NCBI GenBank assembly: GCA_028671895.1 | Contig: CM053800.1 | Coordinates: forward strand, 17,567,886-17,631,885 | Source of the DNA: Oenanthe sinensis | Taxonomy: Eukaryota; Streptophyta; Magnoliopsida; Apiales; Apiaceae | Length of the DNA stretch: 64,000 nucleotides | Reading direction: 5' to 3' | Part shown: positions 49,211 through 59,896 of the stretch, piece after piece | Position numbering within the stretch: position 1 is the stretch's first letter | Layout of the letters: the number at the start of each line of letters is the position of its first letter | Notes under the pieces: model-generated | The model's database searches: none | Told to the model about the DNA's origin: nothing | The model's input: only the letters and a program-made list of their open reading frames with translations | Position numbers and translations under genes: made by a program

Positions 49211-49731
49211 TTTTAACTAGTAAAAATTATCGAAAATTTTAACTTTAAACAATTAATTACGAATTTAATTAGACTCGATAACGAACCGAAAACACTAAAA
49301 TTCAAAACTCCTCCAAAAATCGTGAAAAAAATATATGCTAAACTAGGAGAGATTTGAACGGTGAAACTATTTTTTTATGATTTTTGGACCTCAAACAAAC
49401 CCTAGAAAAAATCCCAAAGTTTGAAATACCCGAAACAAAACTGAAACCAAACGATACAAGGCTGGTATCAAATAATTCGGGATGACTAGATCTACAATTC
49501 TATGAGTTTAGATTTTCAAAACTAGTACTAGAATGGTAGAAAATGAGGAAAGAAAAATCAATTTTTAGTCGATAGTTAAGAACAGCAGCTAACTTTGTAA
49601 CTGGCGAGTGAAAAAGAAATTAATAAAACTATATATATATATATATAAGTGTACCTAACTAGCGAGTGACTATATATATGTCACTTAATTGGCGAGTGAA
49701 ATAAACATAGAAATGGCCACTTCGATTGTTA

Positions 49732-49774
<43 letters not shown>

Positions 49775-50857
49775 TCGATGGTTAGCAAAAAAAATAATAA
49801 AATAAAAACTATAGTAACTATCGAGATGTACACTAATATATAATACGTAACTATCGAATGATTAATTAATAAAATTATTCACTTCGACGGTTAGCTAAAA
49901 ATAACTATCGAAGCAGATAAAATAATTAACCAGATAGTAACTATCGAGTTGGATAGTTTTCCATTAAATATATATATTAACCAAAATACTATTCGACTGT
50001 TACTAATATAATATATTTTATCATAACTATCGAGTACTGTTTAAGACACTTCGATGGTTACGAAAAATATATCTAATTGGTAACTGTCGAGAGTTTGCTA
50101 ATAATAAAAATTATAATAAAAAGCATTTAAATACACTTACCAAATAATTTCAAATATTCATAAAATTAATTAAATAGAGATTTCTTAAATTAAAGAATTA
50201 ATATTCCTAAAATAGAAATATTAGAAGCTTAATTTGGAAATAACTATCGAATTAATAATAATTCAATTTGAAATCCACAAACAGACAATATTAATAATTA
50301 TTATAATAATACTAATAAACACAGGTGGTTGCTTTGAAATCTTTGGAACCAAATTTTTTTTTTTTGTTCCATACTCTGTTACTTTTAAAATTTCCAAAAA
50401 TTTTAAACCAACCCAATCACAATCCAAACGATCATACAAGCATACTATGAATTAACATAATGTCAGTTATGCAAAATAAGATCATGAAAAGTAATTGCTA
50501 CACATTTTTTCCAGTGAGAACCAGTACATTAAATAAGCAAGTTTGTACAACCAATTTCTCACTAAAAAACACAACCTATCTGATATAGAATCTCTCAGCC
50601 AGATCTCATTGCATTGAAATCCACCAATTAATTCTAAACCACAGACTGTTATGCTTCTTGTTAACTACAAACACTTATGTAGCAGTTAACTACTTATGCT
50701 ATATCGAATAATTACCACAAAGCATAATTGGTATACTTATGATAATTAATATTGATATTCATAAGCCCGAGATTATAAGTTAGATTGGAGGTCACAAGTC
50801 CTTTGGATATAAAAATTCAATAACTTGTGAATCCATACAACTCCTCGCAAACAAAAA
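49211..50857 (-). other. Element G spacer between pol and third frame
   Basis: 1.65 kb, very AT-rich, no credible ORF. From 49560 to 50250 it holds about 16 motifs of the LTR G kind (GTAACTATCGAG, TTCGATGGTTAC, AACTGGCGAGTGA), in both orientations. A T35 run (49734-49768) and a (TA)n tract (49631-49647) lie within it. Simple-sequence growth may explain the length. Confidence 0.72.
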
Positions 50858-53800
50858 TTAATTTAAATTTAACATCCCTAATTCACTAACCAACCTAGAG
50901 AAAGTGGATTCGTCTAGTGGTTTCGTGAAGATGTCTGCAAGTTGTTGTTCTGTGGGTACAAAATGCAACTCCACAATTCCATTCATGACATGCTCTCGTA
51001 TAAAGTGATACCTGATATCAATGTGCTTGGTTCGTGAGTGCTGAACCGGATTGTTGGTTATAGCTATGGCGCTTGTGTTGTCGCAGAATATTGGAATCTT
51101 GTTCAACATAAAGCCATAGTCTTGGAGTTGGTTTCTCATCCATAGGATCTGAGCACAACAGCTACCTGTTGCGATGTATTCTGCCTCTGCTGTTGAGGTA
51201 GACACTGAGTGCTGCTTCTTGCTATACCATGAGACCAATCTTCTTCCCAAGAATTGACAGCTTCTAGAAGTACTCTTCCTGTCAATCTTACAACCTGCAA
51301 AATCCGAGTCTGTATAGCCGATTAGGTCAAAACCGGTACCTTTAGGATACCAAATTCCCAAATTTGGAGTACCCTTCAGGTATCTAAAAATTCTTTTGAC
51401 AGCTATAAGGTGAGACTCTTTTGGGTTAGCTTGGAACCGTGCACATAAGCAAGTGGAAAACATAATATCTGGCCTACTTGCAGTTAAGTAAAGTAGAGAT
51501 CCAATCATACCTCTGTAGCTTGTGATGTCGACAGATTTACCTGATTTGTCCTCATCAAGCTTTGTGGCAGTTGGCATTGGAGTCTTGGCGGGGGCTGAAT
51601 CTTCAAGTCCATATTTCTTTAGAAGATCTCTGATGTACTTTGCCTGGCAAATGAAGATCCCATCTTTCTTCTGACTCACTTGTAGTCCAAGGAAGAAAGT
51701 AAGCTCGCCCATCATACTCATCTCGTACCTACTCTGCATTAACTTAGCAAATCTCTTGCATAACTCATCATTAGTAGAACCGAATATAATATCATCAACA
51801 TACACTTGAACTAATATCAAATTATTTTTATGCATTTTATGAAAGAGAGTCTTATCTATAACACCTCTGATAAAACCATTTTCAATTAAAAATTCAGATA
51901 GTGTTTCATACCATGTTCGAGGCGCCTGCTTGAGTCCATAAAGAGCTTTAAAAAGGAAGTACACAAAGTCCATATGATCTTTGTTCTCGAAACCCGGAGG
52001 TTGCTCTACATATACTTCTTCTTCCAGCTCCCCATTCAGGAATGCACTCTTCACATCCATTTGATAAACTTTAAAGTCTGAATGTGTTGCGAATGCCAAA
52101 AACATCCTGATGGCTTCAAGTCTTGCTACTGGTGCATATGTCTCGTCATAATCTATTCCTTCTTCTTGAGAATACCCCTTAGCAACCAGTCTGGCCTTGT
52201 TCCTCGTAACAATGCCATCTTCATCTAACTTATTCCTGAATACCCATTTAGTGCCAATAACAGATTTGTCTTTAGGTCTGGGTACCAGTTTCCAAACTTT
52301 CTGCCTATCAAACTGATTGAGTTCATCTTGCATCGCAATCACCCAATCTGGATCTTCCAGAGCATCTTCAACCTTTTTAGGTTCTTCCTCTGATAGAAAA
52401 CCAGAGTACATACATTCATTTTTCGTTGCTCTTCTAGTCCTCACACCACTCTCTGGGTCACCAATGATTAATTCAAAGGGATGATCTCTGTTCCATACCC
52501 TCTGTCTAGGCAGATTAGCCCTTGATGATTGTCCTTCTTCGTAGTTGTGTTGAGAGCGACTAGCTGATCCTTCTTCACCTCCCCCTGAGTTGCTGCCTTC
52601 ATTATTTGATGATCCACCAGTTGAGCTAGCAGGTTCAGTAACAGACTGATTTTGAAATACAGACTGTGACTGTGACTGTGTGGTATTACCAACACTTCCA
52701 CTACTTTGCTCTGGATTATCAATCTCCGTGTGTTCATGATTATCAGATGCAGCACCAGGTACGTCTTCATCTCCTAAGTAGTATTCTGATAGATTTTCAA
52801 TTTCCAGAGATTCAGAATTTTTATCATTTTGAAGACTTGGGAGTTTGGTGTCGTCAAACGTTACATTAAGGCTTTCAATGACCTTATGAGTTTCAATCAC
52901 ATATACCCTGTACGCCTTAGACTCCAGTGAGTAACCAAGGAAAATCCCTTCATCTGCTTTAGCATCAAACTGGCCCAGATGTTCATCTTTCAATACATAG
53001 CATTTTCCACCAAACACATGAAAGTACTTCAGTGATGGCTTTCTGTTGGTCATAATCTCATAGGATGTCTTTTCTAGATCTTTATTAATCAGGGTTCTGT
53101 TCTGAGTGTAACAAGCTGTGTTGACTGCTTCTGCCCAAAAATATGTAGGTAGCTTTGACTGGCTTAACATTGTCCTTGCTGCTTCAATCAAAGTCCTATT
53201 TTTCCTTTCTACCACTCCATTCTGCTGTGGAGTTCTTGGGGCTGAGTATTGTCTTGAAATTCCTTGCTCCGTGCAGAATTCATTTAGAACTGCATTTCTG
53301 AATTCAGTTCCATTATCTGATCTGATCGTCCGCACAGGCAATCCAGCTTCCACCTCAATCTTTTTAATGTGATCGATTACCATTTGAGGTGCTTCATCCT
53401 TAGAATGCAAAAACAACACCCACGTGTACTTGGAGTAGTCGTCGACAATCACTAATGCATATTTCTTCTTTGAAACTGACATGACATTAACCGGTCCAAA
53501 CAGATCCATGTGAATCAACTGGAGAGGTTCGCTGAAGCTTGACATGTCCTTACTTCTATGTGACGCCTTCTTTGACTTACCCTTTTCACATGCTTCACAG
53601 AGTCCTTCTTGGTAGAATTCCATCTGTGGTAACCCTCTCACCAATTCTCTTCTTACTAAAGAATTCATCGCCTTAAAGTTCAGGTGAGATAGTTTTCTGT
53701 GCCATAACCAACTCAACTCAGAGGATGCTTTACTGTAGAAACAACTTGCTTCTCCTCTGCTTGCAGTGTTTAAGTCAGCTACGAACAGATTTCCTTTTCT

Positions 53801-54166
53801 TACTCCTTTAAGAGCAAGCTTTTCATCTTTCCTGTTGGTGATCAGACACTTTTCCTTCCTGAAGTCCACATTATATCCTTTATCTGTGAATTGACTGACG
53901 CTCAGCAAGTTGTGCTTCAGACCGTCAACAAGAGAGATATTTTCAATGATGACATTTCCAACTTCCAGACTACCATATCCCTTAGTAAATCCTTTGCTGT
54001 CATCTCCAAAGGTTACAACTGGGCCGGTCTTCTCAATCACATTGGTCAGCAGGGACTTGTCTCCTGTCATGTGCCTTGAACATCCACTATCCAGAATCCA
54101 CATGACTTTTTCATTAGTATCTATGCCCTGCAACCACAAAGTGATTAAGGTTTCTTTGGAACCCAA
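50858..54166 (-). CDS. Element G pol (protease, integrase, RT, RNase H), intact
   Basis: 1,102 residues without a stop. Order and motifs: aspartic protease WILDSGCSRHMTGD (about 54062-54105); integrase zinc region WHRKLSHLN and C-x2-C in GLCEACEKGK, catalytic residues in MDLFGPV, RSDNGTEF and NGVVERKN (53200-53510); Ser/Gln-rich linker with a CTCAGGGGGAG tract (52579-52589); RT with IGTKWVFRNK, DVKSAFLNGELEEEVYV and YVDDIIFGS (about 51790-51815); RNase H with GYTDSDFAG, STAEAEYIATGS and CDNTSAIA; end ADIFTKPLDE. There is no ATG at the start; the frame opens after TAA near 54187 and overlaps the gag end by ~40 bases in the -1 frame, so a frameshift or splice from gag is needed. Confidence 0.92.
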   Translation of the reverse strand: MGSKETLITLWLQGIDTNEKVMWILDSGCSRHMTGDKSLLTNVIEKTGPVVTFGDDSKGFTKGYGSLEVGNVIIENISLVDGLKHNLLSVSQFTDKGYNVDFRKEKCLITNRKDEKLALKGVRKGNLFVADLNTASRGEASCFYSKASSELSWLWHRKLSHLNFKAMNSLVRRELVRGLPQMEFYQEGLCEACEKGKSKKASHRSKDMSSFSEPLQLIHMDLFGPVNVMSVSKKKYALVIVDDYSKYTWVLFLHSKDEAPQMVIDHIKKIEVEAGLPVRTIRSDNGTEFRNAVLNEFCTEQGISRQYSAPRTPQQNGVVERKNRTLIEAARTMLSQSKLPTYFWAEAVNTACYTQNRTLINKDLEKTSYEIMTNRKPSLKYFHVFGGKCYVLKDEHLGQFDAKADEGIFLGYSLESKAYRVYVIETHKVIESLNVTFDDTKLPSLQNDKNSESLEIENLSEYYLGDEDVPGAASDNHEHTEIDNPEQSSGSVGNTTQSQSQSVFQNQSVTEPASSTGGSSNNEGSNSGGGEEGSASRSQHNYEEGQSSRANLPRQRVWNRDHPFELIIGDPESGVRTRRATKNECMYSGFLSEEEPKKVEDALEDPDWVIAMQDELNQFDRQKVWKLVPRPKDKSVIGTKWVFRNKLDEDGIVTRNKARLVAKGYSQEEGIDYDETYAPVARLEAIRMFLAFATHSDFKVYQMDVKSAFLNGELEEEVYVEQPPGFENKDHMDFVYFLFKALYGLKQAPRTWYETLSEFLIENGFIRGVIDKTLFHKMHKNNLILVQVYVDDIIFGSTNDELCKRFAKLMQSRYEMSMMGELTFFLGLQVSQKKDGIFICQAKYIRDLLKKYGLEDSAPAKTPMPTATKLDEDKSGKSVDITSYRGMIGSLLYLTASRPDIMFSTCLCARFQANPKESHLIAVKRIFRYLKGTPNLGIWYPKGTGFDLIGYTDSDFAGCKIDRKSTSRSCQFLGRRLVSWYSKKQHSVSTSTAEAEYIATGSCCAQILWMRNQLQDYGFMLNKIPIFCDNTSAIAITNNPVQHSRTKHIDIRYHFIREHVMNGIVELHFVPTEQQLADIFTKPLDESTFSRLVSELGMLNLN

Positions 54167-56692
54167 ACTTGTTTGGGTCCAAGAAATTTAGAGGTTCTTG
54201 CAGATGGTGTAATAGGTTCAGTTTTCACATCTTTAAGTTCTACTTTGACTGAACTCGAATCATGTTCCTTTGCCTTGACAGATTTGTCTTTTGGCTTAGG
54301 AGATTGAGTCTCCTTCCTAACCTTAGGAGGACTAGCAGTCTTTGCCCTTACCTTTTTCTTATTCATGCTTCTTTGTTTTCCTATGCAATTACTAGAAGTA
54401 GATGCATTCATCAAATTAAAATAAGCATGCATAATATTAAAAGCACATGGCATACATCCAGTAATACCACAAGGCAAATGAAAACTATTCATGCTAAACA
54501 TGTTCTGCACAATAGGAACATCAGATTCTACTTTAACCTTATTACATGCATGACTAAGGTGTCCAGCAGAATTGCAATTAGTACACAATTTCCTAGGTGC
54601 AGTGGGTGCAGGTGTAGCAGAATTAGCAATTTTAACACCTACTTTCCCATTCCTATTACTATTTGACTTGTTCTTGTTACCACCTAATTCAGTTTTAGCA
54701 GATTCAGTTTTAACTGGCTCATTAGGTGTAACTTCTTCTACATTATTTTCCTCAACTTCTTTCTCTTTTAACTTATCCTCAACAAGCATTTCTTGTTTCC
54801 ATATGATAGTATCTTCGTCTAAGGGTTCTGAGAGTGGGAGCTTAAAGACAGGATTACTACTCTTCTTAATGACAAAAGGAACATTTTCATTTTCTAATAA
54901 AACAGTACTAGAAGCATTGAAAATTATATTCCTTTTATCCTTCTTGTTTTTTTCTTTTATGTTCATCGTAGTCAAAGCCTATACATGTTTTATTATCTAA
55001 GCTCTGCTTATCCATTATGTCTTTAGCAATATTAGCTGAGTTCTTAAAAGCTTCCATTTTTAACTCTAGCTCAGAAATCTTAGCCATAAGTGCTGTCTCA
55101 ACCTCTGCATTACAGATAACCTTATTCTCTAAATATTCATTTCTTTCCTTAAGGTTATTAACTGTGATTCCTACAAGCTCTAGTTGTTCCTTTCCAGATT
55201 CTAGCTTTTTAATCTTCGCAACTAGTCTAGCATTTTCTGCTTCAGAAGCTAGCATGCTTGTATGAATGTTAAACATCTCTATACTCAAGTCATTAATAGT
55301 ATTTTTATATTCAGATAGAGACATATCTACAGTGGTGAGAATAGGTACCTGTGCTGATGATGGAGATTCTTCTGAAGTGTCTGCCATTAATGCAAGATTT
55401 CCATATTCTTCTTCTTCAGAGTCTGTGTCATCCCAGCTTCTACCTTCAGCAATGTAAGCCTTGCCTTGTTGTTTTGCAACCAAAGCATCCAATCTCTGTT
55501 TCAACTTCTCATTCTCCCTTTTTAACTCTTCATAGCTTTTCTTCTCATAAGAACTCTTCTTCTCATAAACCTTATTGTCTTTTGCTTGTTTCAGTTTCTT
55601 ACATTCAGTGGCGAAATGCCCTAGTTCATTGCAGTTGTAGCACCGGAACTTACTACGGTCTACCATGTTTGACTTGTAACCACCTCTTGAGTTGGATCCC
55701 GAAAATGATCCTGTCTTCTGAAATCTGCTACCAAAACTTTTCTTGTACTTGGGATTCCTTCTGAATCTTATATGCTTGAAACGCCCTGCCAAGTACGCCA
55801 TAGATTTGTCTTCCATCTCATCAAGCTCTTCCAATGTATAAAAATCATCTTCCTCTTCAGCTTGTGATTCTGTAGCCATTTCAGCTTCAATGATCAATTC
55901 TCCACCAATCTTGGTTTCAACAACCTTTGCTTCAAAAGTCTTCACTTCATCTGCCACAAGAGCTGTGGTCTTCATTAGTGCTGCACTCTTACTGTCCACT
56001 GAGCCGGAACCATAGATAATCAACCTCTGTTCTTGTTCCATTTCATAAGTCTTCAATTTTCCATATAGCTTTTCCAGGGGCATAACATTGAAGTTGTCCC
56101 TTTCTCTAATTGAAGAAACCTTATGCTCAACATGATGTGGAAGAGTCAACATAAACTTCCTGTTCGTTTCCCTTAATGGATAGTTCTTCCCCTGGATACT
56201 CAATTCATTTAACAATTTATTATATCGCTCAAAGACTTGAGTGATTGTTTCTCCAGGAGTAGATTTGAACGCTTCATATCTTGATGTCAGTATATCCAAC
56301 CGGTTCTCTTTCACTTCTTCTGTTCCTTCCATAATCAGTTCGATGGTTTCCCACATGTGCTTTCCAGATATGCAATTTAGAATTTGATGGCACATGTCTT
56401 CATCCATTGAGTCAACAATAATCAACTGAAGGCCTGTGTCCAATGCAACAATTTCTTTCTCTGTATCAGTGAACTCTGTAGGATCCTTTGGAGTAGACCT
56501 TTGAGGAACTCTTACTCCGTCCACTGTAGATTCAGGAATCATCTTCATTGGTACAAACGGTCCGTTCTCTAAGATACCCATGTACAACAGATTTGCAGCC
56601 TTAATAAACAGGGTCATCTTCTTTTTCCAGAGATTATAATTCACTCTATCAAACTGAGGAACCTTAATACTTCCTACTTTCTGAGAACTCAT
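54145..56692 (-). pseudogene. Element G gag, split by one frameshift at an A-run
   Basis: ATG 56692 opens a 585-codon frame ending at 54935. The remainder of gag, with the second zinc knuckle (LCTNCNSAGHLSHACNK), continues in the +1 frame from 54975 to the natural end at 54145 (WVPKKP). The shift lies at the A7 run near 54948-54954; the homologous gag of F is one frame here, so a one-base indel is likely. N-terminus VPQFDRVNYNLWKKKM (DUF4219-like), UBN2-type capsid to about residue 215, knuckle RCYNCNELGHFATECKK near 55605-55655, coiled coils (YEELKRENEKLKQRLDAL and about 55050-55260). Assembles the virus-like particle in related elements. Confidence 0.85.
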
Positions 56693-56834
56693 GATATTGA
56701 ACTTTTCAAAATTATTTAAAGTTCAAAAAATTTCTGAGTGAAATATTTTGAAAATTAAAAAATTCGCTAAAAATTCCAGAAGCTTAATACTGAAGTCCGA
56801 ACAATAGATCCTGATTTGTAAACTCAATCAGTAG

Positions 56835-56846
56835 GCTTTGATACCA
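56835..56846 (-). other. Primer-binding site of element G
   Basis: In sense TGGTATCAAAGC, the Met-tRNA primer site with one base different from B and F (A for G at position 9), two bases from the LTR. Confidence 0.88.
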
Positions 56847-56848
56847 AT

Positions 56849-58347
56849 TGTTAGTCCCAAATATCGTAGAAGGGGGGTTGAATACGATATTGTCCAATTT
56901 ATAAAATAATCGCGGAATGATTTGTTATGGACTAATTGACAGTTCGAACAGTTATATAATCAAACAGTTGGTGAGCAATAACATAACAACAGTTCGTTCG
57001 GGGAATATATCATTTTATTAATATAAACCACGAAGGTGCTACACAAATCTAATCCGTAGATTAGCTTCAACTGATTCACTAGTACAGTTACAATACAACA
57101 ACAACAATCAATACGAACAATAAATATGACACTAGCTTAACCGACGTTAATGGCTTCTCTGTGTCTCTCTTCTTTGCTCTGTATATTTTCGCTCTGTAAC
57201 TGAATGAATTTGTGTATTCGTGAATGAATCACAAAGGCTTGGCTTTGCTGCTTTATTGTGTAGGCTTTTTCAATCTTCTACGTGGCCTTCTGAGAACCAA
57301 GTAAATAGATTGCTTCTCACTTCTTGAATTAACAACCGTCGAGACATTTAATTCATAACCATCGGTGAGTCTGTTGATAACCGTCGAGACTGAAATAATC
57401 ACTTAAAACAATTCTTCTCAAGGATATCAATGATATGTGTCATGCTGTGGCTGGCTGTAGATTAAACAATCTTAAACCCTCAACTATCGAAGTGCCATAA
57501 CTATCGAGTGACTTAACCGTCGATGGAATAAATAATCTGGATATTTATCTGAGTCCCTTAACTATCGAGATGCTGTAACCGTCGAGACGAAACAGTCGAA
57601 CCCAATAACTATCGACTCAAAATGCATAACCGTCGAGTGAAATAAAATAAATAATATATCTAAAAATGCTAACCGTCGAGTGATTTGCTAACCGTCGGTA
57701 AATAAGACGAAATAGCCAAACAGGAGACCCAACCGTCGGTGAATAAGACAAAACAGTCAAACAGCTAAACGGTAGTTCACCTTAGCCATTTTTCCAACGA
57801 TTCAAAGCTCTGCAATATTTTCTTTCACTGCAACCAAGTTAATAAATTTACCTTTACTACTTGAACTTGATTTTCTCCGAGCTATAGCACACAACGGTTA
57901 TACAGCCAATTCTTTTCTAACATAGATGCGGTTCTCAATTCCTTTTGTGCTGACATTTAGTGCAACTGGTCTGGTTCACAAACGACTAACACGAACTTGA
58001 TCTTCACATCTTCTTGACTATTCAATTGGCCCTGTTTCTCTAGTTGTTAAGAAGTGCTTCTGTAATTCACTGGAATCCCTTGACTTCTCTGTTGTAAAAC
58101 CTCTAACATCTTCTGAACCTCTGAAACACTACATCTTTATTCTTCACTGAGGCTTGAACATGTTAATGAACTTCTTTCAGTGATCTTCAATGTCTTCAAA
58201 GCTTCATCTAATATTTTGGTCTTTTGTATTCAACTTGTAAACGATTCGTAGTCGATTCCGTGCTTCATTTTAATATAAGTTACCGACCATCAGTGTTGAG
58301 TTAGTTTCCTCGGTTACATGTTACGTTACGTTACATTATGCTTTACA
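56849..58347 (-). repeat. Element G 5' LTR
   Basis: 1,499 bp, differing from 43707-45205 at one position by eye. Followed by the target duplication CTAGG (58348-58352). Confidence 0.93.
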
Positions 58348-58352
58348 CTAGG

Positions 58353-58720
58353 TACTAAATATGTTCTGTAAAACTTTTTGTTGTGAGATATATGTCAAAT
58401 CAAAAGCCAATAACACCTTCTGTCTTTTTGAAAAGGAAATCAAAAAGTTGTTGGGTTTGTCTTCTTTAACAAGAACAGTGATGAACACTCAAGAACACCT
58501 AATATCAAAGTACCCAGATTAATTCACAAAAATTATCTAAAATCCATCCAAGCTAAATAATCACACCTGGAGTATTTAAATAAATTTTTTTGGATGAGTT
58601 TTCACTAGAAACGAATTAAGGCCCACTTTTTGAGAAAAATCGAAAAGTAGTTCCGGAGGATGAAAACTCACAAATCTTTTACCAAACACAAGGATCTATG
58701 TTTTGTATGTTAAACATGAA
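58353..58720 (-). other. Element F leader, LTR-proximal part
   Basis: Untranslated, no ORF. Continuous with 43324-43706 before G inserted. Confidence 0.7.
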
Positions 58721-58732
58721 GCTCTGATACCA
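58721..58732 (-). other. Primer-binding site of element F
   Basis: In sense TGGTATCAGAGC, two bases from the 5' LTR. Confidence 0.9.
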
Positions 58733-58734
58733 AT

Positions 58735-59891
58735 TGTTAGGTCCAAATGTGTTGTAAAGGGGGGGTGAATACAACTTTTAGAATTTAAGAGGCAATAAAT
58801 ACCATGTAATAAATGAACACAATGATTCAAGGAATATATGTCTTATATATAACTTGAAAGGGTTGCTACAACATTCATTACAAAGTACACCAGAAGTAAA
58901 GAGGGTAGTAAATGATACTAAGCTTTTTGAATATACTCTCTCTCTTTTACAAGTGTTTATCTCGAAAATATTGCTCTCCCTTTAAAAAAATACACAAGTA
59001 CTTCTATTTATACTACTTGTAATCTATGTCCTGTAGACTTCAAAGACTAAGATATACGTGGCCCAATGATATCCACATAAATCTTATCTTATCTTGAAAG
59101 CTTGGAAATCTGCCAATTAAATGATGCCATGTGTCATGTTGAAACTGCCCTCCATGTAGAATATCTACTTGAGAATTTCTACTTGGTCATCTCGAACTTC
59201 TAAGTAGAATTTCTACATAGGAATGTTCTACTTGGCTATCTCGAACATCTAAGTAAAATTTCTACATAGGAATGTTCTACTTGGCTATCTCGAACATCTA
59301 AGTAGAATTTCTACATAGGAATGTTCTACTTGGCTATCTCGAACATTTTGTACTTAGAGAAATTCTGGGCTTCAATCTTGAAACTTCTATGCAACATCTT
59401 GAACTTGTGATTTTTTATGTCTTCCATATTCTTCAACAAGCTCTTGAACCTGGATCTCTATTACTGACATAAACTTGCTATCAATGTCCTGACACTTGAT
59501 GCAATGGTCTGATTCATAAGTGACTAGTCCTGATAGTGTTTCTGCTTCTTGAATAGATTACCATATTCAATTAATAATATGACTTTCCAATTATTGCTTT
59601 CCTTCCTTTTCACTTGAAATCAATTAGCCTTATTGATACTGATAGTTATGATCTTGAATCTTTTAAGTTACAAATCACTGAGGCATGAACAACTCTGTCT
59701 TGAACTTCTTTTAATGATTTCTTCTTTATTTGATCATAGTTAACATGTTGAATTGTATCAATTACCTTGTCTTCATTTAACATTGATTTCTTTGTGGCTT
59801 CATGTTCTTGATTGTCTTCCGGTTAAGTATCTTTTCTTTTAGTTGAGTTACATAAGTTATAGTGTTACAAGTTTAGACACTCTTCCTTTCA
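58735..59891 (-). repeat. Element F 5' LTR
   Basis: 1,157 bp, partner of 30095-31256. The hairpin loop has G7 here against G12 in the other LTR. The 49-bp units are at about 59190-59345. Target duplication AAACC at 59892-59896. Confidence 0.92.
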
Positions 59892-59896
59892 AAACC

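Larger units (their letters stand above)
43707..58347 (-). mobile_element. Sirevirus-type element G, the youngest insertion
   Basis: 14,641 bp with two 1,499-bp LTRs and the duplication CTAGG (43702-43706, 58348-58352), inserted in the F leader. By eye I find a single LTR difference (T at 43753, C at 56895). Pol is uninterrupted. Gag carries one frameshift and the third frame one stop, so it is close to, but perhaps not fully, coding-competent. Confidence 0.93.
30095..59891 (-). mobile_element. Sirevirus-type element F, containing nested element G
   Basis: Bounded by LTRs 30095-31256 (1,162 bp) and 58735-59891 (1,157 bp) and by the duplication AAACC (30090-30094 and 59892-59896). Without G and its TSD it is about 15.15 kb. 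The LTRs differ at roughly 20 positions plus G-run length (about 1.8%), the oldest of the three dated copies. Gag, pol and the third frame are all present at full length but interrupted by stops. Confidence 0.92.

Noticed and set aside
49734..49768. T35 tract as a poly(A) tail of a non-LTR retroposon
   Set aside because: It lies in the G spacer with no SINE or LINE sequence next to it and no target duplication that I can see. A simple homopolymer is enough.
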